A stretch of DNA of 64,000 nucleotides from Chryseobacterium jejuense. Lineage in GTDB: Bacteria; Bacteroidota; Bacteroidia; Flavobacteriales; Weeksellaceae. This document shows positions 43,613 to 53,027 of this stretch, piece after piece; positions within the stretch are counted from its first letter, which is position 1, and every line of letters starts with the position of its first letter. The DNA is taken from positions 558,001 to 622,000 of the forward strand of contig NZ_FNEG01000001.1 in NCBI RefSeq assembly GCF_900100075.1, given 5' to 3'. Below the pieces are notes generated by a model that saw nothing but the letters and a program-made list of their open reading frames with translations, searched no databases and had not been told where the DNA came from. The position numbers and the translations under genes are program-made.

Positions 43613-45130
43613 ATGAGTAAAAAGAGAGTTTTAATCAGTGTTTCTGACAAAAGTGGATTAATTGAGTTCGCACAGTTTTTGGAAGCTCAGAATTATGAGT
43701 TGATCTCCACAGGAGGAACGTTCAAACATTTGAAAGACGCTGGTTTAAATCCAATTCAGATTGATGAGGTAACCAATTTCCCTGAAATGTTGGACGGTAG
43801 AGTGAAAACTTTACACCCAAAAGTTCACGGTGGATTGTTAGCGGTTCGTAACAACGAAGAGCACATGAAAACCGTTCAGGAGCACGGAATTGGTCTGATA
43901 GACATGGTTATCGTAAACCTTTATCCTTTCTTTGAAAATGTGAACAAAAACATTTCTTTACACGAGAAAGTAGAGTTTATTGATATCGGTGGTCCATCTA
44001 TGCTTCGTTCTGCGGCGAAAAACTTTGATTCTGTTACCGTAATTACCGATGTAGAAGATTATACAACTGTAAAACTGGAAATGGAACAAAACGGGGATAC
44101 TTATATCGAGACTCGTAAGAAGCTTGCAGGAAAAGTATTCAACCTTACATCAGCTTATGATGCTGCTATTTCAAGAATGCTTTTAGATGAGGAATATCCA
44201 ACCTATTTAAATGCATCTTACAAGAAGGTTTCTGATCTGAGATACGGTGAAAACCCTCACCAGTCAGCAGCTTATTATGTTTCTACTTTCGAGAACGGAG
44301 CAATGAAAGACTTCGAGCAGCTTGGAGGGAAAGAACTTTCTTTCAACAACCTTCGTGATATGGACCTTTGTTGGAAAGTAGTCACTGAGTTTAAAGAAGA
44401 AATGGCTTGTTGTGCTGTAAAACACTCTACCCCTTGTGGAGTTGCTATCGGTACTTCAGCATTGGAAACGTATCAAAAAACTTTCGAATGTGATCCGGTT
44501 TCCATCTTTGGCGGAATTGTTGCAATGAACTATAAAATTGATGCAGCAACAGCTGAAGAGCTAAACAAAACATTCCTTGAGATTGTAATGGCTCCGGATT
44601 TTGACGAAGAAGCTCTTGAAGTATTAAGAAAAAAGAAAAACCTAAGAATCATTAAAATTGTAAACCCTGTTTCTGACAAGAAAACATGGGTAAAAGTAGA
44701 CGGTGGTATCTTGGTTCAGGATAATGATTTACATTTCTCTGATGATATAAAAGTAGTTACTGAAACTCAGCCTACAGAAGAACAGAAAAAAGCATTGCTT
44801 TTCTCTCAGAGAGTTGTAAAATATGTGAAATCTAATGCTATTGTAGTTTCCAACGGAATTCAGGCCTTTGGAATCGGAGGTGGACAGGTTAACAGAATCT
44901 GGGCTACGCAACAGGCGATTGAAAGAGCAAAAGAAAAATTCACAGGAGATTTAGTATTGGCATCAGATGCATTTTTCCCTTTCCGTGATGTAGTAGACTT
45001 CTGCGCTCAGGAAGGTATTAAGGCAATCATTCAGCCTGGTGGAAGTGTAAAAGATCAGGACAGTATTGAAGCTGCTAATGAACACAAAATCCCAATGATG
45101 TTTACTGGGGTTAGACACTTTTTCCACTAA
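43613..45130 (+). CDS. purH: Bifunctional AICAR formyltransferase/IMP cyclohydrolase
   Basis: 505 residues. The N-terminal MGS-like domain (about 1-145) starts [15 protein letters not shown] and performs the IMP cyclohydrolase step. The larger C-terminal domain is the AICAR transformylase, with [11 protein letters not shown] and the [19 protein letters not shown] segment. An upstream TTG at 43604 would add three residues, but the ATG at 43613 preceded by TTGAAAG is the better start. It carries out the last two steps to IMP. Confidence 0.97.
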   Translation: MSKKRVLISVSDKSGLIEFAQFLEAQNYELISTGGTFKHLKDAGLNPIQIDEVTNFPEMLDGRVKTLHPKVHGGLLAVRNNEEHMKTVQEHGIGLIDMVIVNLYPFFENVNKNISLHEKVEFIDIGGPSMLRSAAKNFDSVTVITDVEDYTTVKLEMEQNGDTYIETRKKLAGKVFNLTSAYDAAISRMLLDEEYPTYLNASYKKVSDLRYGENPHQSAAYYVSTFENGAMKDFEQLGGKELSFNNLRDMDLCWKVVTEFKEEMACCAVKHSTPCGVAIGTSALETYQKTFECDPVSIFGGIVAMNYKIDAATAEELNKTFLEIVMAPDFDEEALEVLRKKKNLRIIKIVNPVSDKKTWVKVDGGILVQDNDLHFSDDIKVVTETQPTEEQKKALLFSQRVVKYVKSNAIVVSNGIQAFGIGGGQVNRIWATQQAIERAKEKFTGDLVLASDAFFPFRDVVDFCAQEGIKAIIQPGGSVKDQDSIEAANEHKIPMMFTGVRHFFH

Positions 45131-45159
45131 TTAAAATAGAATTAAAAAATAATTAGGGA

Positions 45160-45191
45160 TTGTAATTATAGCATCCAAAATTATATATTTG
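45160..45191 (+). promoter_or_regulatory. purD promoter
   Basis: TTG (45160-45162), a 21-base spacer and TATATTTG (45184-45191), about 28 bases before the purD ATG. purD therefore has its own promoter within the purine run. Confidence 0.6.
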
Positions 45192-45219
45192 TAGAATAAG
45201 ACTAGATAATAAATAAAGT

Positions 45220-46458
45220 ATGAGAATATTAATCATAGGTGAAGGCGGTAGAGAATCTGCTTTAGCAGCAAAGCTTCAGAATGACCCAAGAATTTCTAAA
45301 ATGTTTTTTGCTAACGGGAATGCTACTACCGATGCAATAGGGAAAAATGTTCATTTATCAGAAATCAAAGAACTTAGAGATTTCGCTATTAAAGAAAAGG
45401 TTGATTTAACAATCGTTGGACCGGAAGCTCCATTGGTAGCTGGGATCAAGGATGAGTTCAAAAAACACGACCTTAAGGTTTTCGGACCTACTCAGAAAGT
45501 AGCAAGCCTGGAAGGAAGTAAAGCTTTCTCTAAGAAATTTATGCAGACCTATGATATCAAAACAGCGAAAGCAGTAGTATTTGATTCATACAATGATGCT
45601 AAAGAATACATCCAGACTCAGCAATATCCTTTGGTTATTAAAGCGAGTGGTTTAGCTGGTGGAAAAGGAGTTGTAATTTGCGACAACCTTGAAGAAGCTG
45701 AAGCTACGATCCACGACTTCATGATCAGAAGAATCTATGGAGACGCTGGTATTCGTTTAGTAATTGAAGAATATTTACAAGGATTTGAAGCATCTATCAT
45801 CGCTTTCTCAAACGGTGAAAAACTGTTCCCTTGTATCGCTGCAAAAGATTATAAGAAAGCTGGAAACGGTGATACAGGACCAAATACAGGAGGTATGGGT
45901 TCAGTGGCACCAAGCCCGGAATTCACTCAAGAACACTACGCTGATTTTGAGCAAAATATTTTAGAGCCTACTATTAAAGGTCTTAAAGCTGAAGGTTTCA
46001 GTTTCAAAGGAATCATTTTCTTCGGATTAATGGTAACTAAGAACGGAGCTTACCTTCTTGAGTACAACATGAGATTCGGAGATCCTGAAACTCAGGTATT
46101 GATGGCTCTTATGGAAAACAATCTTCTAGATGTGATCCAGGACTGTATGGATGGAAAAGACATCGAGCTTAAGTTTAAAAACGAAAAAGCAGTTTGTCTT
46201 GTAATGTGTTCAGGAGGTTATCCAAGAAACATTGAAACAGGTTTTGAAATTACAGGAGAAGATAAAGTAAAACACAGTAAACTGTTATACGCAGGAGCTG
46301 TCACAAAAGGAGATAAAGTAGTTTCCAACGGTGGTAGAGTATTGAACATTGTAGCTACAGGTGCTACTTTCGAAGATGCCCGCAAAAAAGTTTACGAAGA
46401 CGCAGGTCATGTACATTTCGATTACGGCTTCTACAGAGAAGACATCGGAAAGTTTTAA
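45220..46458 (+). CDS. purD: Phosphoribosylamine-glycine ligase
   Basis: 412 residues of GAR synthetase, an ATP-grasp enzyme. The start MRILIIGEGGRESALAAKL is the typical N-domain. The ATP-grasp part has VIKASGLAGGKGVVIC, TGPNTGGMGSVAPSPEF and EYNMRFGDPETQVLM. It makes GAR from phosphoribosylamine and glycine. Length is normal. A strong terminator follows. Confidence 0.97.
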   Translation: MRILIIGEGGRESALAAKLQNDPRISKMFFANGNATTDAIGKNVHLSEIKELRDFAIKEKVDLTIVGPEAPLVAGIKDEFKKHDLKVFGPTQKVASLEGSKAFSKKFMQTYDIKTAKAVVFDSYNDAKEYIQTQQYPLVIKASGLAGGKGVVICDNLEEAEATIHDFMIRRIYGDAGIRLVIEEYLQGFEASIIAFSNGEKLFPCIAAKDYKKAGNGDTGPNTGGMGSVAPSPEFTQEHYADFEQNILEPTIKGLKAEGFSFKGIIFFGLMVTKNGAYLLEYNMRFGDPETQVLMALMENNLLDVIQDCMDGKDIELKFKNEKAVCLVMCSGGYPRNIETGFEITGEDKVKHSKLLYAGAVTKGDKVVSNGGRVLNIVATGATFEDARKKVYEDAGHVHFDYGFYREDIGKF

Positions 46459-46467
46459 TAAATCACG

Positions 46468-46501
46468 AAAAAAGATTTGGAGCCATTCCAAGTCTTTTTT
46501 T
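46468..46501 (+). terminator. purD terminator
   Basis: AAAAAAGATTTGG and CCAAGTCTTTTTT form a 13-bp stem (one mispair or wobble) with a 7-base loop and a T-run. Confidence 0.85.
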
Positions 46502-46544
46502 GTAAAACAGTTAGGTAGTAAGCAATAAGCTTTTATGGAGCTAG

Positions 46545-46615
46545 ATTTTATCAATAGGATTGGGCTTTAGCCCAATTATAAAAAAAGAGATGAAATTGGC
46601 TTTAGCCAAAACCTA
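46545..46615. repeat. Double-hairpin intergenic repeat, copy 3
   Basis: ATTGGGCTTTAGCCCAAT (46559-46576), a spacer, then TTGGCTTTAGCCAA (46596-46609) with AAAC next to it. The outer bases of hairpin 1 differ from copies 1 and 2, but pairing is kept. Confidence 0.8.
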
Positions 46616-46796
46616 AACAAATTGGTTAAACAGTTTTTGAGTGAAGCTTTGATGAGCAGATGTATCACAGACTTTATCATTCCATAGAATCTCAATTACA
46701 ATGAGATGTTTAAGAATGAAAATCATTGTGAAAACTTAATGAAATTGAACCATCAAAAGAATAACTCAACATTATAATTCATAAATCATAATTCAA

Positions 46797-48326
46797 ATGA
46801 ACAACGGTATTATTATTTTAGATTTCGGATCCCAGTACAACCAGCTTATCGGAAGAAGAATCCGTGAGATGGGTGTGTACTCTGAAATCTTACCTTTCAA
46901 TACACCTTTACAAGATATTATAGCAAAACAGCCAAAAGGAATCATCCTTTCAGGAGGACCTAGCTCTGTAAATGCAGAAAATGCCCACCTTGTGGAAAAA
47001 GCATTATACGAACAAGGAGTTCCTGTATTGGGTATTTGCTACGGAATGCAGATGACTGCTCACCTTTTAGGAGGAAAAGTAAACAAAGGAGAAAAAGGAG
47101 AATACGGAAAGGCTAATCTTGAGATCGTTAAAGAGAGCTCTTTATTAAAAGGAGTAACTCAGAACTCTGTAGTTTGGATGAGCCACTTTGATGAGGTAGG
47201 AGAGTTACCGGCAGGTTTTGAATTAAACGCAAAATCAGGAGTAATTGCTTCTATTTCCAATGAAGAGAAGAAAATCTTCTGCGTTCAGTTCCACCCGGAA
47301 GTTTCTCATACCGAAGAAGGAGGAAAAATGCTTGAAAACTTCGTGTTTGGAATCTGTAATGCAGAGAAAAACTGGAAGCTGACAAACTATATCGAGAAAA
47401 CAGTTGAAGAAATCCGTGAGAAAGTAGGAGACAACAAAGTAATCCTAGGTCTTTCCGGAGGTGTTGACTCTTCTGTAGCAGCAGTTTTGATCCATAAGGC
47501 AATCGGAGATCAGTTAACTTGTATCTTCGTAGATACGGGATTATTGAGAAAGGATGAAGGTAAGAAAGTAATGGACCAGTATGGAGAGCACTTCCACATG
47601 AACATTAAGATGGTGGATGCTCAAGACAGATTCCTTTCAAAATTAGCAGGAGTAGACGATCCGGAAGCGAAAAGAAAAATCATTGGAAACGAGTTTATTC
47701 ACGTATTTGATGAAGAATCTCACAAAATTGAAGGTGCTAAATTCTTAGCTCAAGGTACCATTTATCCTGACGTTATTGAAAGCCAGTCTGTAAACGGACC
47801 CTCTGCAGTAATCAAGTCTCACCACAACGTTGGAGGACTTCCTGAAGATATGGAATTCGAATTATTAGAGCCATTAAGAGAACTTTTCAAAGACGAAGTA
47901 AGAAGAGTAGGAGAAGAACTAGGAATTCCTCACCACTTGGTTTACAGACACCCGTTCCCTGGTCCTGGATTAGGAATCAGAGTATTGGGAGCTGTAGATG
48001 CTGAGAAAGTAAGAATCCTTCAGGAAGCTGATGATATCTTCATCGAAGAACTATACAAAAACGATCTTTACGAAAAAGTATCTCAGGCATTCGTAGTATT
48101 ACTTCCTGTAAAATCTGTAGGAGTAATGGGAGATGAAAGAACTTACGAATACACAGCTGTAGTTCGTTCGGCTAATACCATCGATTTCATGACTGCAACA
48201 TGGAGCAGACTTCCTTACGAATTCTTAGATACTGTTTCAAGCAGAATCATCAATGAAGTAAGAGGAATCAACAGAGTAGCTTACGATATTTCAAGCAAAC
48301 CACCTGCAACGATTGAGTGGGAATAA
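46797..48326 (+). CDS. guaA: GMP synthase (glutamine-hydrolysing)
   Basis: 509 residues. The N-terminal class I glutamine amidotransferase domain has the catalytic C81 (GICYGMQM) and the His-Glu pair in FHPEVSH. The ATP pyrophosphatase loop is [11 protein letters not shown]. The C-terminal dimerisation domain has [15 protein letters not shown] and ends KPPATIEWE. It converts XMP to GMP. It closes the purine run and is followed by a 16-bp hairpin terminator. Confidence 0.98.
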   Translation: MNNGIIILDFGSQYNQLIGRRIREMGVYSEILPFNTPLQDIIAKQPKGIILSGGPSSVNAENAHLVEKALYEQGVPVLGICYGMQMTAHLLGGKVNKGEKGEYGKANLEIVKESSLLKGVTQNSVVWMSHFDEVGELPAGFELNAKSGVIASISNEEKKIFCVQFHPEVSHTEEGGKMLENFVFGICNAEKNWKLTNYIEKTVEEIREKVGDNKVILGLSGGVDSSVAAVLIHKAIGDQLTCIFVDTGLLRKDEGKKVMDQYGEHFHMNIKMVDAQDRFLSKLAGVDDPEAKRKIIGNEFIHVFDEESHKIEGAKFLAQGTIYPDVIESQSVNGPSAVIKSHHNVGGLPEDMEFELLEPLRELFKDEVRRVGEELGIPHHLVYRHPFPGPGLGIRVLGAVDAEKVRILQEADDIFIEELYKNDLYEKVSQAFVVLLPVKSVGVMGDERTYEYTAVVRSANTIDFMTATWSRLPYEFLDTVSSRIINEVRGINRVAYDISSKPPATIEWE

Positions 48327-48342
48327 TTTCAACTTGAATTTT

Positions 48343-48381
48343 AAATATAAATCCTGCCTAAACCGGGCAGGATTTATATTT
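48343..48381 (+). terminator. guaA terminator; left hairpin of the R-M cassette
   Basis: AAATATAAATCCTGCC and GGCAGGATTTATATTT form a perfect 16-bp stem with a 7-base loop. The core ATAAATCCTGCC recurs in the hairpin at the other end of the restriction-modification genes. Confidence 0.85.
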
Positions 48382-48472
48382 GATTATTAAGAAAACAACT
48401 TTTATCTTGTTTAGGAAAAAAAATCCCTAGGTTTAGTTTTGGATAATTGGTTAATTTATCGATTTTTGCAAT

Positions 48473-49504
48473 ATGGAAATGGAATTAGTAAAAGAATATT
48501 TAAATAATAATAATTATCAACCCATCTATATAAATGGAGATTCATTGCATATTTTAAAAAGAATCGAAGATAATACTATTGATTGTGTTGTTACGAGCCC
48601 TCCTTACTGGGGGCAAAGGCAATATGAAAATGGAGGAATTGGCTTAGAGGAAAACTTTGAAGAGTATATAAATAATATTATTAAAATTGTTAGTGAAATT
48701 AAGCGTATTTTAAAACCTACTGGTTCTCTTTGGCTTAATTTGGGAGATAAGTATGAAAAAAAACAACTGTTAGGATTGCCTTGGAGGGTGGCAATTAGAA
48801 TTTGTGATGAACTAAAGTTGACTTTAAGGAATAGTGTAATTTGGAATAAGCATAAAGGAATGACAAGTTCTAAAGATAGATTATCTAATGTACATGAGAA
48901 TATTTTTCATTTTACAAAAGTTAGTAAAGGATATTACTTTAATGATTCTGCAATTAGAACAAAACCTCGTGATTCGAAAGTCGTAAATGGAGCTGTTGTT
49001 TCAGCCACTGGTGTTTCTGGTGTTAGATATAAGAGACAAATTGAATTGTCAACAGAACTGTCAGAACAAGAGAAATATAATGCTATGACTGAGCTTGAGA
49101 ATGTTTTAGATAAAGTAAGAAATAATAAAATTTCTGATTTTAGGATGGTAATTAGAGGTAATCAAAGAACTACTCATTCTAATTCTGAAAATTTATCTGG
49201 ACGAGCTAAAGAGCTAAAAAATAAAGGATTTTATTTTTTATTTTATAATCCTAATGGTACAATGCCAAGTGATATATGGGATATAATACCAGAAGATACG
49301 CAAAAAAGAAAAAAGCATTATGCTGTTTACCCTGAGGAATTATGTCATATACCAATTTTAGCAACCTGTCCAGAGAATGGGATTGTTTTAGATCCTTTTT
49401 GTGGTACAGGAACAACAATGAGAGTAGCAAAAAAATTTAACAGAAAATCTATAGGAATTGATATATCTAATGAATATTTAGAAATTGCTAAAAATGGACA
49501 ATAA
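48473..49504 (+). CDS. Type II site-specific DNA methyltransferase (beta class, probably N4-cytosine)
   Basis: 343 residues. The catalytic motif T41-S-P-P-Y-W (motif IV) comes before the SAM-binding motif D307-P-F-C-G-T-G, the beta-class order. The form TSPPYW is more typical of N4-cytosine enzymes than of N6-adenine ones (DPPY/NPPY). The target recognition region (about 150-270) lies between. The gene is visibly more AT-rich than the purine genes before it and uses many AT-ending codons, which suggests transfer. Its last bases overlap the start of the nuclease gene. A near-consensus -7 element (GATTTTTG) precedes it. Confidence 0.9.
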   Translation: MEMELVKEYLNNNNYQPIYINGDSLHILKRIEDNTIDCVVTSPPYWGQRQYENGGIGLEENFEEYINNIIKIVSEIKRILKPTGSLWLNLGDKYEKKQLLGLPWRVAIRICDELKLTLRNSVIWNKHKGMTSSKDRLSNVHENIFHFTKVSKGYYFNDSAIRTKPRDSKVVNGAVVSATGVSGVRYKRQIELSTELSEQEKYNAMTELENVLDKVRNNKISDFRMVIRGNQRTTHSNSENLSGRAKELKNKGFYFLFYNPNGTMPSDIWDIIPEDTQKRKKHYAVYPEELCHIPILATCPENGIVLDPFCGTGTTMRVAKKFNRKSIGIDISNEYLEIAKNGQ

Positions 49505-50333
49505 AATAACTGAGTTTTTTACATATAATCTTTTGGAAGAAGTTAATTGGTTCGAAATTATTAATCACCAAATGTGTCAATATACTTCTAAAAAATGTAT
49601 TAAAACTAGAAAAAGTCAAGCTAATATATCAATTGGAACATGTACATTGTCTTATCAAAATCGGAATATAATAATTTGCCCTTTTAGATTACTTGAAAGA
49701 AAGCAGATATTTATTGATTGTCTTCACTTACTAAAGGGGCATGTGCCTGGAAATGAACTTCATATAATTCCCGAGGTAAGTGTTCCTGGCGGAAGTGTAG
49801 ATTATTTTTTAGTTTCTTGTAACCAAGATAGAAAAATAATTGATTTTGTTGGAATAGAGTTGCAAACTCTCGATACAACTGGAACAGTTTGGCCAGAAAG
49901 GCAGAAGCTTTTAAAATTATTAAATATTGAGTTACAAGATGAGAGTATAGAAAATAAAAGTTTTGGTATGAATTGGAAAATGACAGCAAAAACAATTCTC
50001 ATTCAAATTCATCACAAAATTGAAACTTTTGAACATTTAAATAAAAATTTGGTGCTTGTTATTCAAGATCGTTTACTTGAATATTTGGAAAAAGAGTTTA
50101 ACATATCTAATAATACAAATGATGCAACTTTAAATGATTCTATGCATATTCATTCTTATAAGCTAGGTGAGATACAAAATAAATATAAGTTATTCTTAGA
50201 TAAAAGATTGAGTACAGATAGTATAGGTATAGCTAATACACTAGGTTTAAAAAGTGAAGCAAAAATAGAATTACAACATTTATTAAAAAAAATAGAAATT
50301 AAAATTTCAGATAATACTATGTTGTCTTTATAA
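49494..50333 (+). CDS. Putative NotI-family type II restriction endonuclease
   Basis: 279 residues from ATG 49494, overlapping the methyltransferase stop by 11 bases; a TTG at 49485 is a weaker start. Four cysteines, C28, C35, C50 and C62, stand in the N-terminal part, as in NotI, which binds one iron through four cysteines. The nuclease core looks like a PD-(D/E)xK variant: E94 (IPEVSVPGGSVDYF), D103, then E122-x-Q124 (VGIELQTLD), the E-x-Q ending being the NotI type. The gene is AT-rich like its partner. The recognition site cannot be deduced; NotI relatives tend to cut rare GC-rich sites. Confidence 0.65.
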   Translation: MDNKITEFFTYNLLEEVNWFEIINHQMCQYTSKKCIKTRKSQANISIGTCTLSYQNRNIIICPFRLLERKQIFIDCLHLLKGHVPGNELHIIPEVSVPGGSVDYFLVSCNQDRKIIDFVGIELQTLDTTGTVWPERQKLLKLLNIELQDESIENKSFGMNWKMTAKTILIQIHHKIETFEHLNKNLVLVIQDRLLEYLEKEFNISNNTNDATLNDSMHIHSYKLGEIQNKYKLFLDKRLSTDSIGIANTLGLKSEAKIELQHLLKKIEIKISDNTMLSL

Positions 50334-50378
50334 TATAAATACTATAAATGTCATTAGATGATTATGGCCACTACATTT

Positions 50379-50416
50379 AACAATAAATCCTGCCCGTTTG
50401 GGTAGGATTTATTGTT
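50379..50416. terminator. Bidirectional terminator; right hairpin of the R-M cassette
   Basis: AACAATAAATCCTGCCC and GGGTAGGATTTATTGTT form a 17-bp stem (one G:T pair) with a GTTT loop. Its core ATAAATCCTGCC equals that of the guaA hairpin 2 kb upstream. Confidence 0.85.
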
Positions 50417-50863
50417 TTATTCATGGATTATTGCTTCTTTCCAATTTCGTTTACAACTGTCCTTCCAGGCTTTAGGAAACTTATCATTATTGAAAATAGG
50501 TTCGGGAATCAGTTCAAAAATATATTTTCTAGAGCTTTTTCCATTGCTTACCGCATAGAAGAAAGGGGAATCTTTATGTTTAATAATTCTGTCCCCAATA
50601 TTTACACTGTCGCTATAGTCACCAATGAAGATCAATGTGTCAGCTTTATTGTTTCTTGATATTGTAACATGGGAAAAAAGATTTTTCCTCACATCAACTT
50701 TTTTAAGAATAGTTCCGTCAAAGGATGCCTTGATATTAGTAATTATAAATTTATCATTGTTATTATTAGATTTTGTCATCTGATAAATAATAAAAATAAG
50801 GAATAAAGCAAAAAATAGTAATTGTAAATTTATTTTCTTTCGATTAAAAAAGTTTGTTAGCAT
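50417..50863 (-). CDS. Membrane-anchored hypothetical protein
   Basis: 148 residues with one N-terminal anchor (about 12-29, NLQLLFFALFLIFIIYQM) and an exported polar domain. It ends right at the shared terminator hairpin. There are no recognised motifs; the sequence FDGTILKKVDVRKNLFSHVTISRNNKADT looks beta-rich (pieces VDVRKNLFSHVTIS). It is monocistronic and divergent from the GNAT-nitrilase gene. Family and role are unknown to me. Confidence 0.65.
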   Translation of the reverse strand: MLTNFFNRKKINLQLLFFALFLIFIIYQMTKSNNNNDKFIITNIKASFDGTILKKVDVRKNLFSHVTISRNNKADTLIFIGDYSDSVNIGDRIIKHKDSPFFYAVSNGKSSRKYIFELIPEPIFNNDKFPKAWKDSCKRNWKEAIIHE

Positions 50864-50943
50864 AAATCTTTGGTTGAAAATTTTTAGTTATGTAGAATTA
50901 TTAAAACTAAAATTTTCACTAAATTTAAGTAAAATTACATCAA

Positions 50944-52452
50944 ATGCAAATAGATACAAGACCCCTGACTGTTCAGGATTATGATGAGTTGGCAGAAACA
51001 ATGAAAAGAGCCTATCCGCAAATGTCAGAATCCATATGGTCTAAAAAAAGTATAGAAAAACTGACCAGGATATTTCCCAATGGACAAATCTGTATCACAG
51101 TAGATGGGAAATTAGCAGCAGTAGCGCTTTCTATCATTGTTAATTATGAAGAATTCGGGGATGATCATACCTATAGTGATATTACAGGAAATTACACCTT
51201 CAATACCCATTCATCCACCGGAAATGTTTTATACGGAATAGAAGTCTTTGTAGACCCTGAATACCGTGAACTGCGCCTTGGAAGAAGACTATATGATGCC
51301 CGAAAAGAACTCTGTGAACAGTTAAATTTAAAATCCATTGTTCTTGGAGGCAGAATCCCGAATTACCATAAACACAGCCATGAACTTTCTCCAAGAGAAT
51401 ATATACGAAGGGTGAGGGATAAAGAAATTTATGATCCGGTATTATCTTTCCAGCTTTCCAATAACTTTCTGCCGATCCGAGTGCTGAGGAAATACCTTCC
51501 GGAAGACGAAGCTTCCAGAGAAAATGCAGTACTTCTGCAATGGAATAATATTTATTACAGCAAAAGGCCCAATACCATGCAGGACAGTATCATCCGTTTG
51601 GGATTGGTACAATGGCAGATGAGGCATTTTAAAGATATAGATGCCTTTTATGAGCAGGTAGAATTCTTTGTGAATGTAATGGGAGATTACAAATCAGATT
51701 TTGTGCTGTTCCCGGAACTTTTCAATACCCCTTTACTGGCACCTTTCAACAGTCTTTCAGAAAGAGACAGTATGATAGAACTGGCCAAACTTACTGAAGA
51801 TATTAAAAAGAAAATTTCTGAATTGGCCATCAGTTATAACGTCAATATCATTTCCGGAAGTATGCCTGTCTTTGATCATGAAACCAATGACTTGTATAAT
51901 GTAAGCTATCTTCTTCACCGTGATGGCCGCATGGATGAATACAGGAAAATTCATATCACTCCAAATGAAAAAAGGTATTATGGAATGAAAGGTGGAAATG
52001 AAATTAAAGTTTTCGATACAGATTGTGGTAAAATAGGGCTTGTGATCTGTTATGATGTGGAATTCCCGGAATTACCAAGAATTCTGGCAGATCAAGGCAT
52101 GAAAATATTATTTGTTCCTTATCTCACCGATACTCAGAATGCTTACATGAGAGTACGCCACTGTGCAGCAGCCAGAGCCATAGAAAATGAGTGTTATGTA
52201 GCCATTGCAGGCTGTGTAGGAAATCTTCCGAAAGTAAACAATATGGATATTCAGTTTGGGCAGGCAGCTGTATTCACCCCTTCAGATTTTGCATTTCCAT
52301 CCAATGCGGTGAAAGGGGAAGCTACTCCGAATACGGAAATGACACTGATTGTAGATGTAGACCTTAATTTACTAAAAGACCTCCATCACAACGGCTCGGT
52401 TCAGGTAATGAAAGACCGAAGAAAAGACCTTTATGAAACCTACCTTAAATAA
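50944..52452 (+). CDS. GNAT acetyltransferase/carbon-nitrogen hydrolase fusion
   Basis: 502 residues. The N-terminal GNAT domain (about 1-190) shows the acetyl-CoA loop YRELRLGRRLYDARKELC. The C-terminal nitrilase-superfamily domain (about 210-500) has the Glu-Lys-Cys triad: FPELFNTPLL, YRKIHITPNEK and C369 in VICYDVEFPE. Fused GNAT-amidohydrolase proteins are known in Bacteroidota and other groups, but the substrate is not settled. No operon partner is evident. A strong bidirectional hairpin follows. Confidence 0.93.
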   Translation: MQIDTRPLTVQDYDELAETMKRAYPQMSESIWSKKSIEKLTRIFPNGQICITVDGKLAAVALSIIVNYEEFGDDHTYSDITGNYTFNTHSSTGNVLYGIEVFVDPEYRELRLGRRLYDARKELCEQLNLKSIVLGGRIPNYHKHSHELSPREYIRRVRDKEIYDPVLSFQLSNNFLPIRVLRKYLPEDEASRENAVLLQWNNIYYSKRPNTMQDSIIRLGLVQWQMRHFKDIDAFYEQVEFFVNVMGDYKSDFVLFPELFNTPLLAPFNSLSERDSMIELAKLTEDIKKKISELAISYNVNIISGSMPVFDHETNDLYNVSYLLHRDGRMDEYRKIHITPNEKRYYGMKGGNEIKVFDTDCGKIGLVICYDVEFPELPRILADQGMKILFVPYLTDTQNAYMRVRHCAAARAIENECYVAIAGCVGNLPKVNNMDIQFGQAAVFTPSDFAFPSNAVKGEATPNTEMTLIVDVDLNLLKDLHHNGSVQVMKDRRKDLYETYLK

Positions 52453-52453
52453 C

Positions 52454-52482
52454 AAAACAGAATGCGAAAGCATTCTGTTTTT
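52454..52482. terminator. Terminator between the fusion gene and a small peptide gene
   Basis: AAAACAGAATGC, GAAA loop, GCATTCTGTTTT, then T-rich sequence. It works for the plus-strand fusion gene and the minus-strand peptide gene. A decayed copy (ACAGAATGAACAGGCACTCTG) follows the second peptide gene near 52805. Confidence 0.85.
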
Positions 52483-52508
52483 ATTTTACCTAAAATTTAA
52501 TGTGTATC

Positions 52509-52679
52509 TTATAAATACTGTGGGCAAACTACCGCAGGGCAAATCATTCCCGGACATTTTGGAAGTCCATCTGTAGGACAGCACTGACGTGAGCATTTAC
52601 CATCACCAATAATGATTCCGCTTCCTGAAACATTCTTTAATTGTTCTCTTGAAAGTTTGCTGTTACGTAAATTTTTCAT
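52509..52679 (-). CDS. Cys-rich bacteriocin-like small peptide, copy 1
   Basis: 56 residues, too short for usual ORF cut-offs. The N-terminal leader-like part is MKNLRNSKLSREQLKNVSGS, of the MKNLxKLSRxQLKxxxG type seen in Chryseobacterium bacteriocin-like peptides, where the last residues are usually GG. The core has six cysteines (C29, C33, C34, C42, C47, C52) in the pattern C-x3-C-C-P-T-D-G and CP-x3-CP-x2-VCPQY. A paralogue with all six cysteines is encoded just upstream. No dedicated peptidase-transporter or modifying enzyme is adjacent. It may be an exported peptide; the function is unknown. Confidence 0.75.
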   Translation of the reverse strand: MKNLRNSKLSREQLKNVSGSGIIIGDGKCSRQCCPTDGLPKCPGMICPAVVCPQYL

Positions 52680-52856
52680 TTTTAATATTATTTTTAGTTA
52701 GTTGTGTAAAGTAAAAGAAGAGTATTCTTATTAGAAAATAGTGCTTTATGCTCTTTGCTGTTATATAAAATCAAGCATAAATATTTTTTTTGTTAAAAAA
52801 CAAAACAGAATGAACAGGCACTCTGTTCTATTTCACCTAAAATTTAATGGAGTATT

Positions 52857-53027
52857 TTATGAATACTGTGGGCAAACTACGTCAGGGCACATAAGCCAAG
52901 GGCATGTTTGTCTTCCGTCAGTAGGGCAGCATTCGGATGTACAGTTTTTAATTGGGGGAATACCTCCACTTCCTGCAATACCTTTTAACTGTACTCTTGA
53001 AAGTTTTTTGTTGCGTAAATTTTTCAT
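52857..53027 (-). CDS. Cys-rich bacteriocin-like small peptide, copy 2
   Basis: 56 residues, starting MKNLRNKKLSRVQLKGIAGS. It has the same six cysteine positions (29, 33, 34, 42, 47, 52), the same CCPTDG and VCPQY motifs and the same length as copy 1, while the residues between differ (ECCPTDGRQTCPWLMCPDVV). The flanking DNA is also duplicated, including a weakened version of the hairpin after copy 1, so this is a tandem duplication with a period of 348 bases. The strict conservation of cysteines against drift elsewhere indicates selection on the fold. Confidence 0.75.
   Translation of the reverse strand: MKNLRNKKLSRVQLKGIAGSGGIPPIKNCTSECCPTDGRQTCPWLMCPDVVCPQYS

Larger units (their letters stand above)
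46459..46796. other. Non-coding gap between purD and guaA
   Basis: No gene. It contains the purD terminator, double-hairpin repeat copy 3, and an AT-rich leader of guaA without a clear TAnnTTTG box. No purine riboswitch-like fold was recognised by eye. Confidence 0.6.

Noticed and set aside
46459..46796. Purine riboswitch before guaA
   Set aside because: The gap contains a terminator and a double-hairpin repeat; no three-way junction typical of a purine aptamer was seen.
49485..49493. TTG start for the nuclease gene
   Set aside because: The ATG at 49494 gives an 11-base overlap with the methyltransferase and a normal start.
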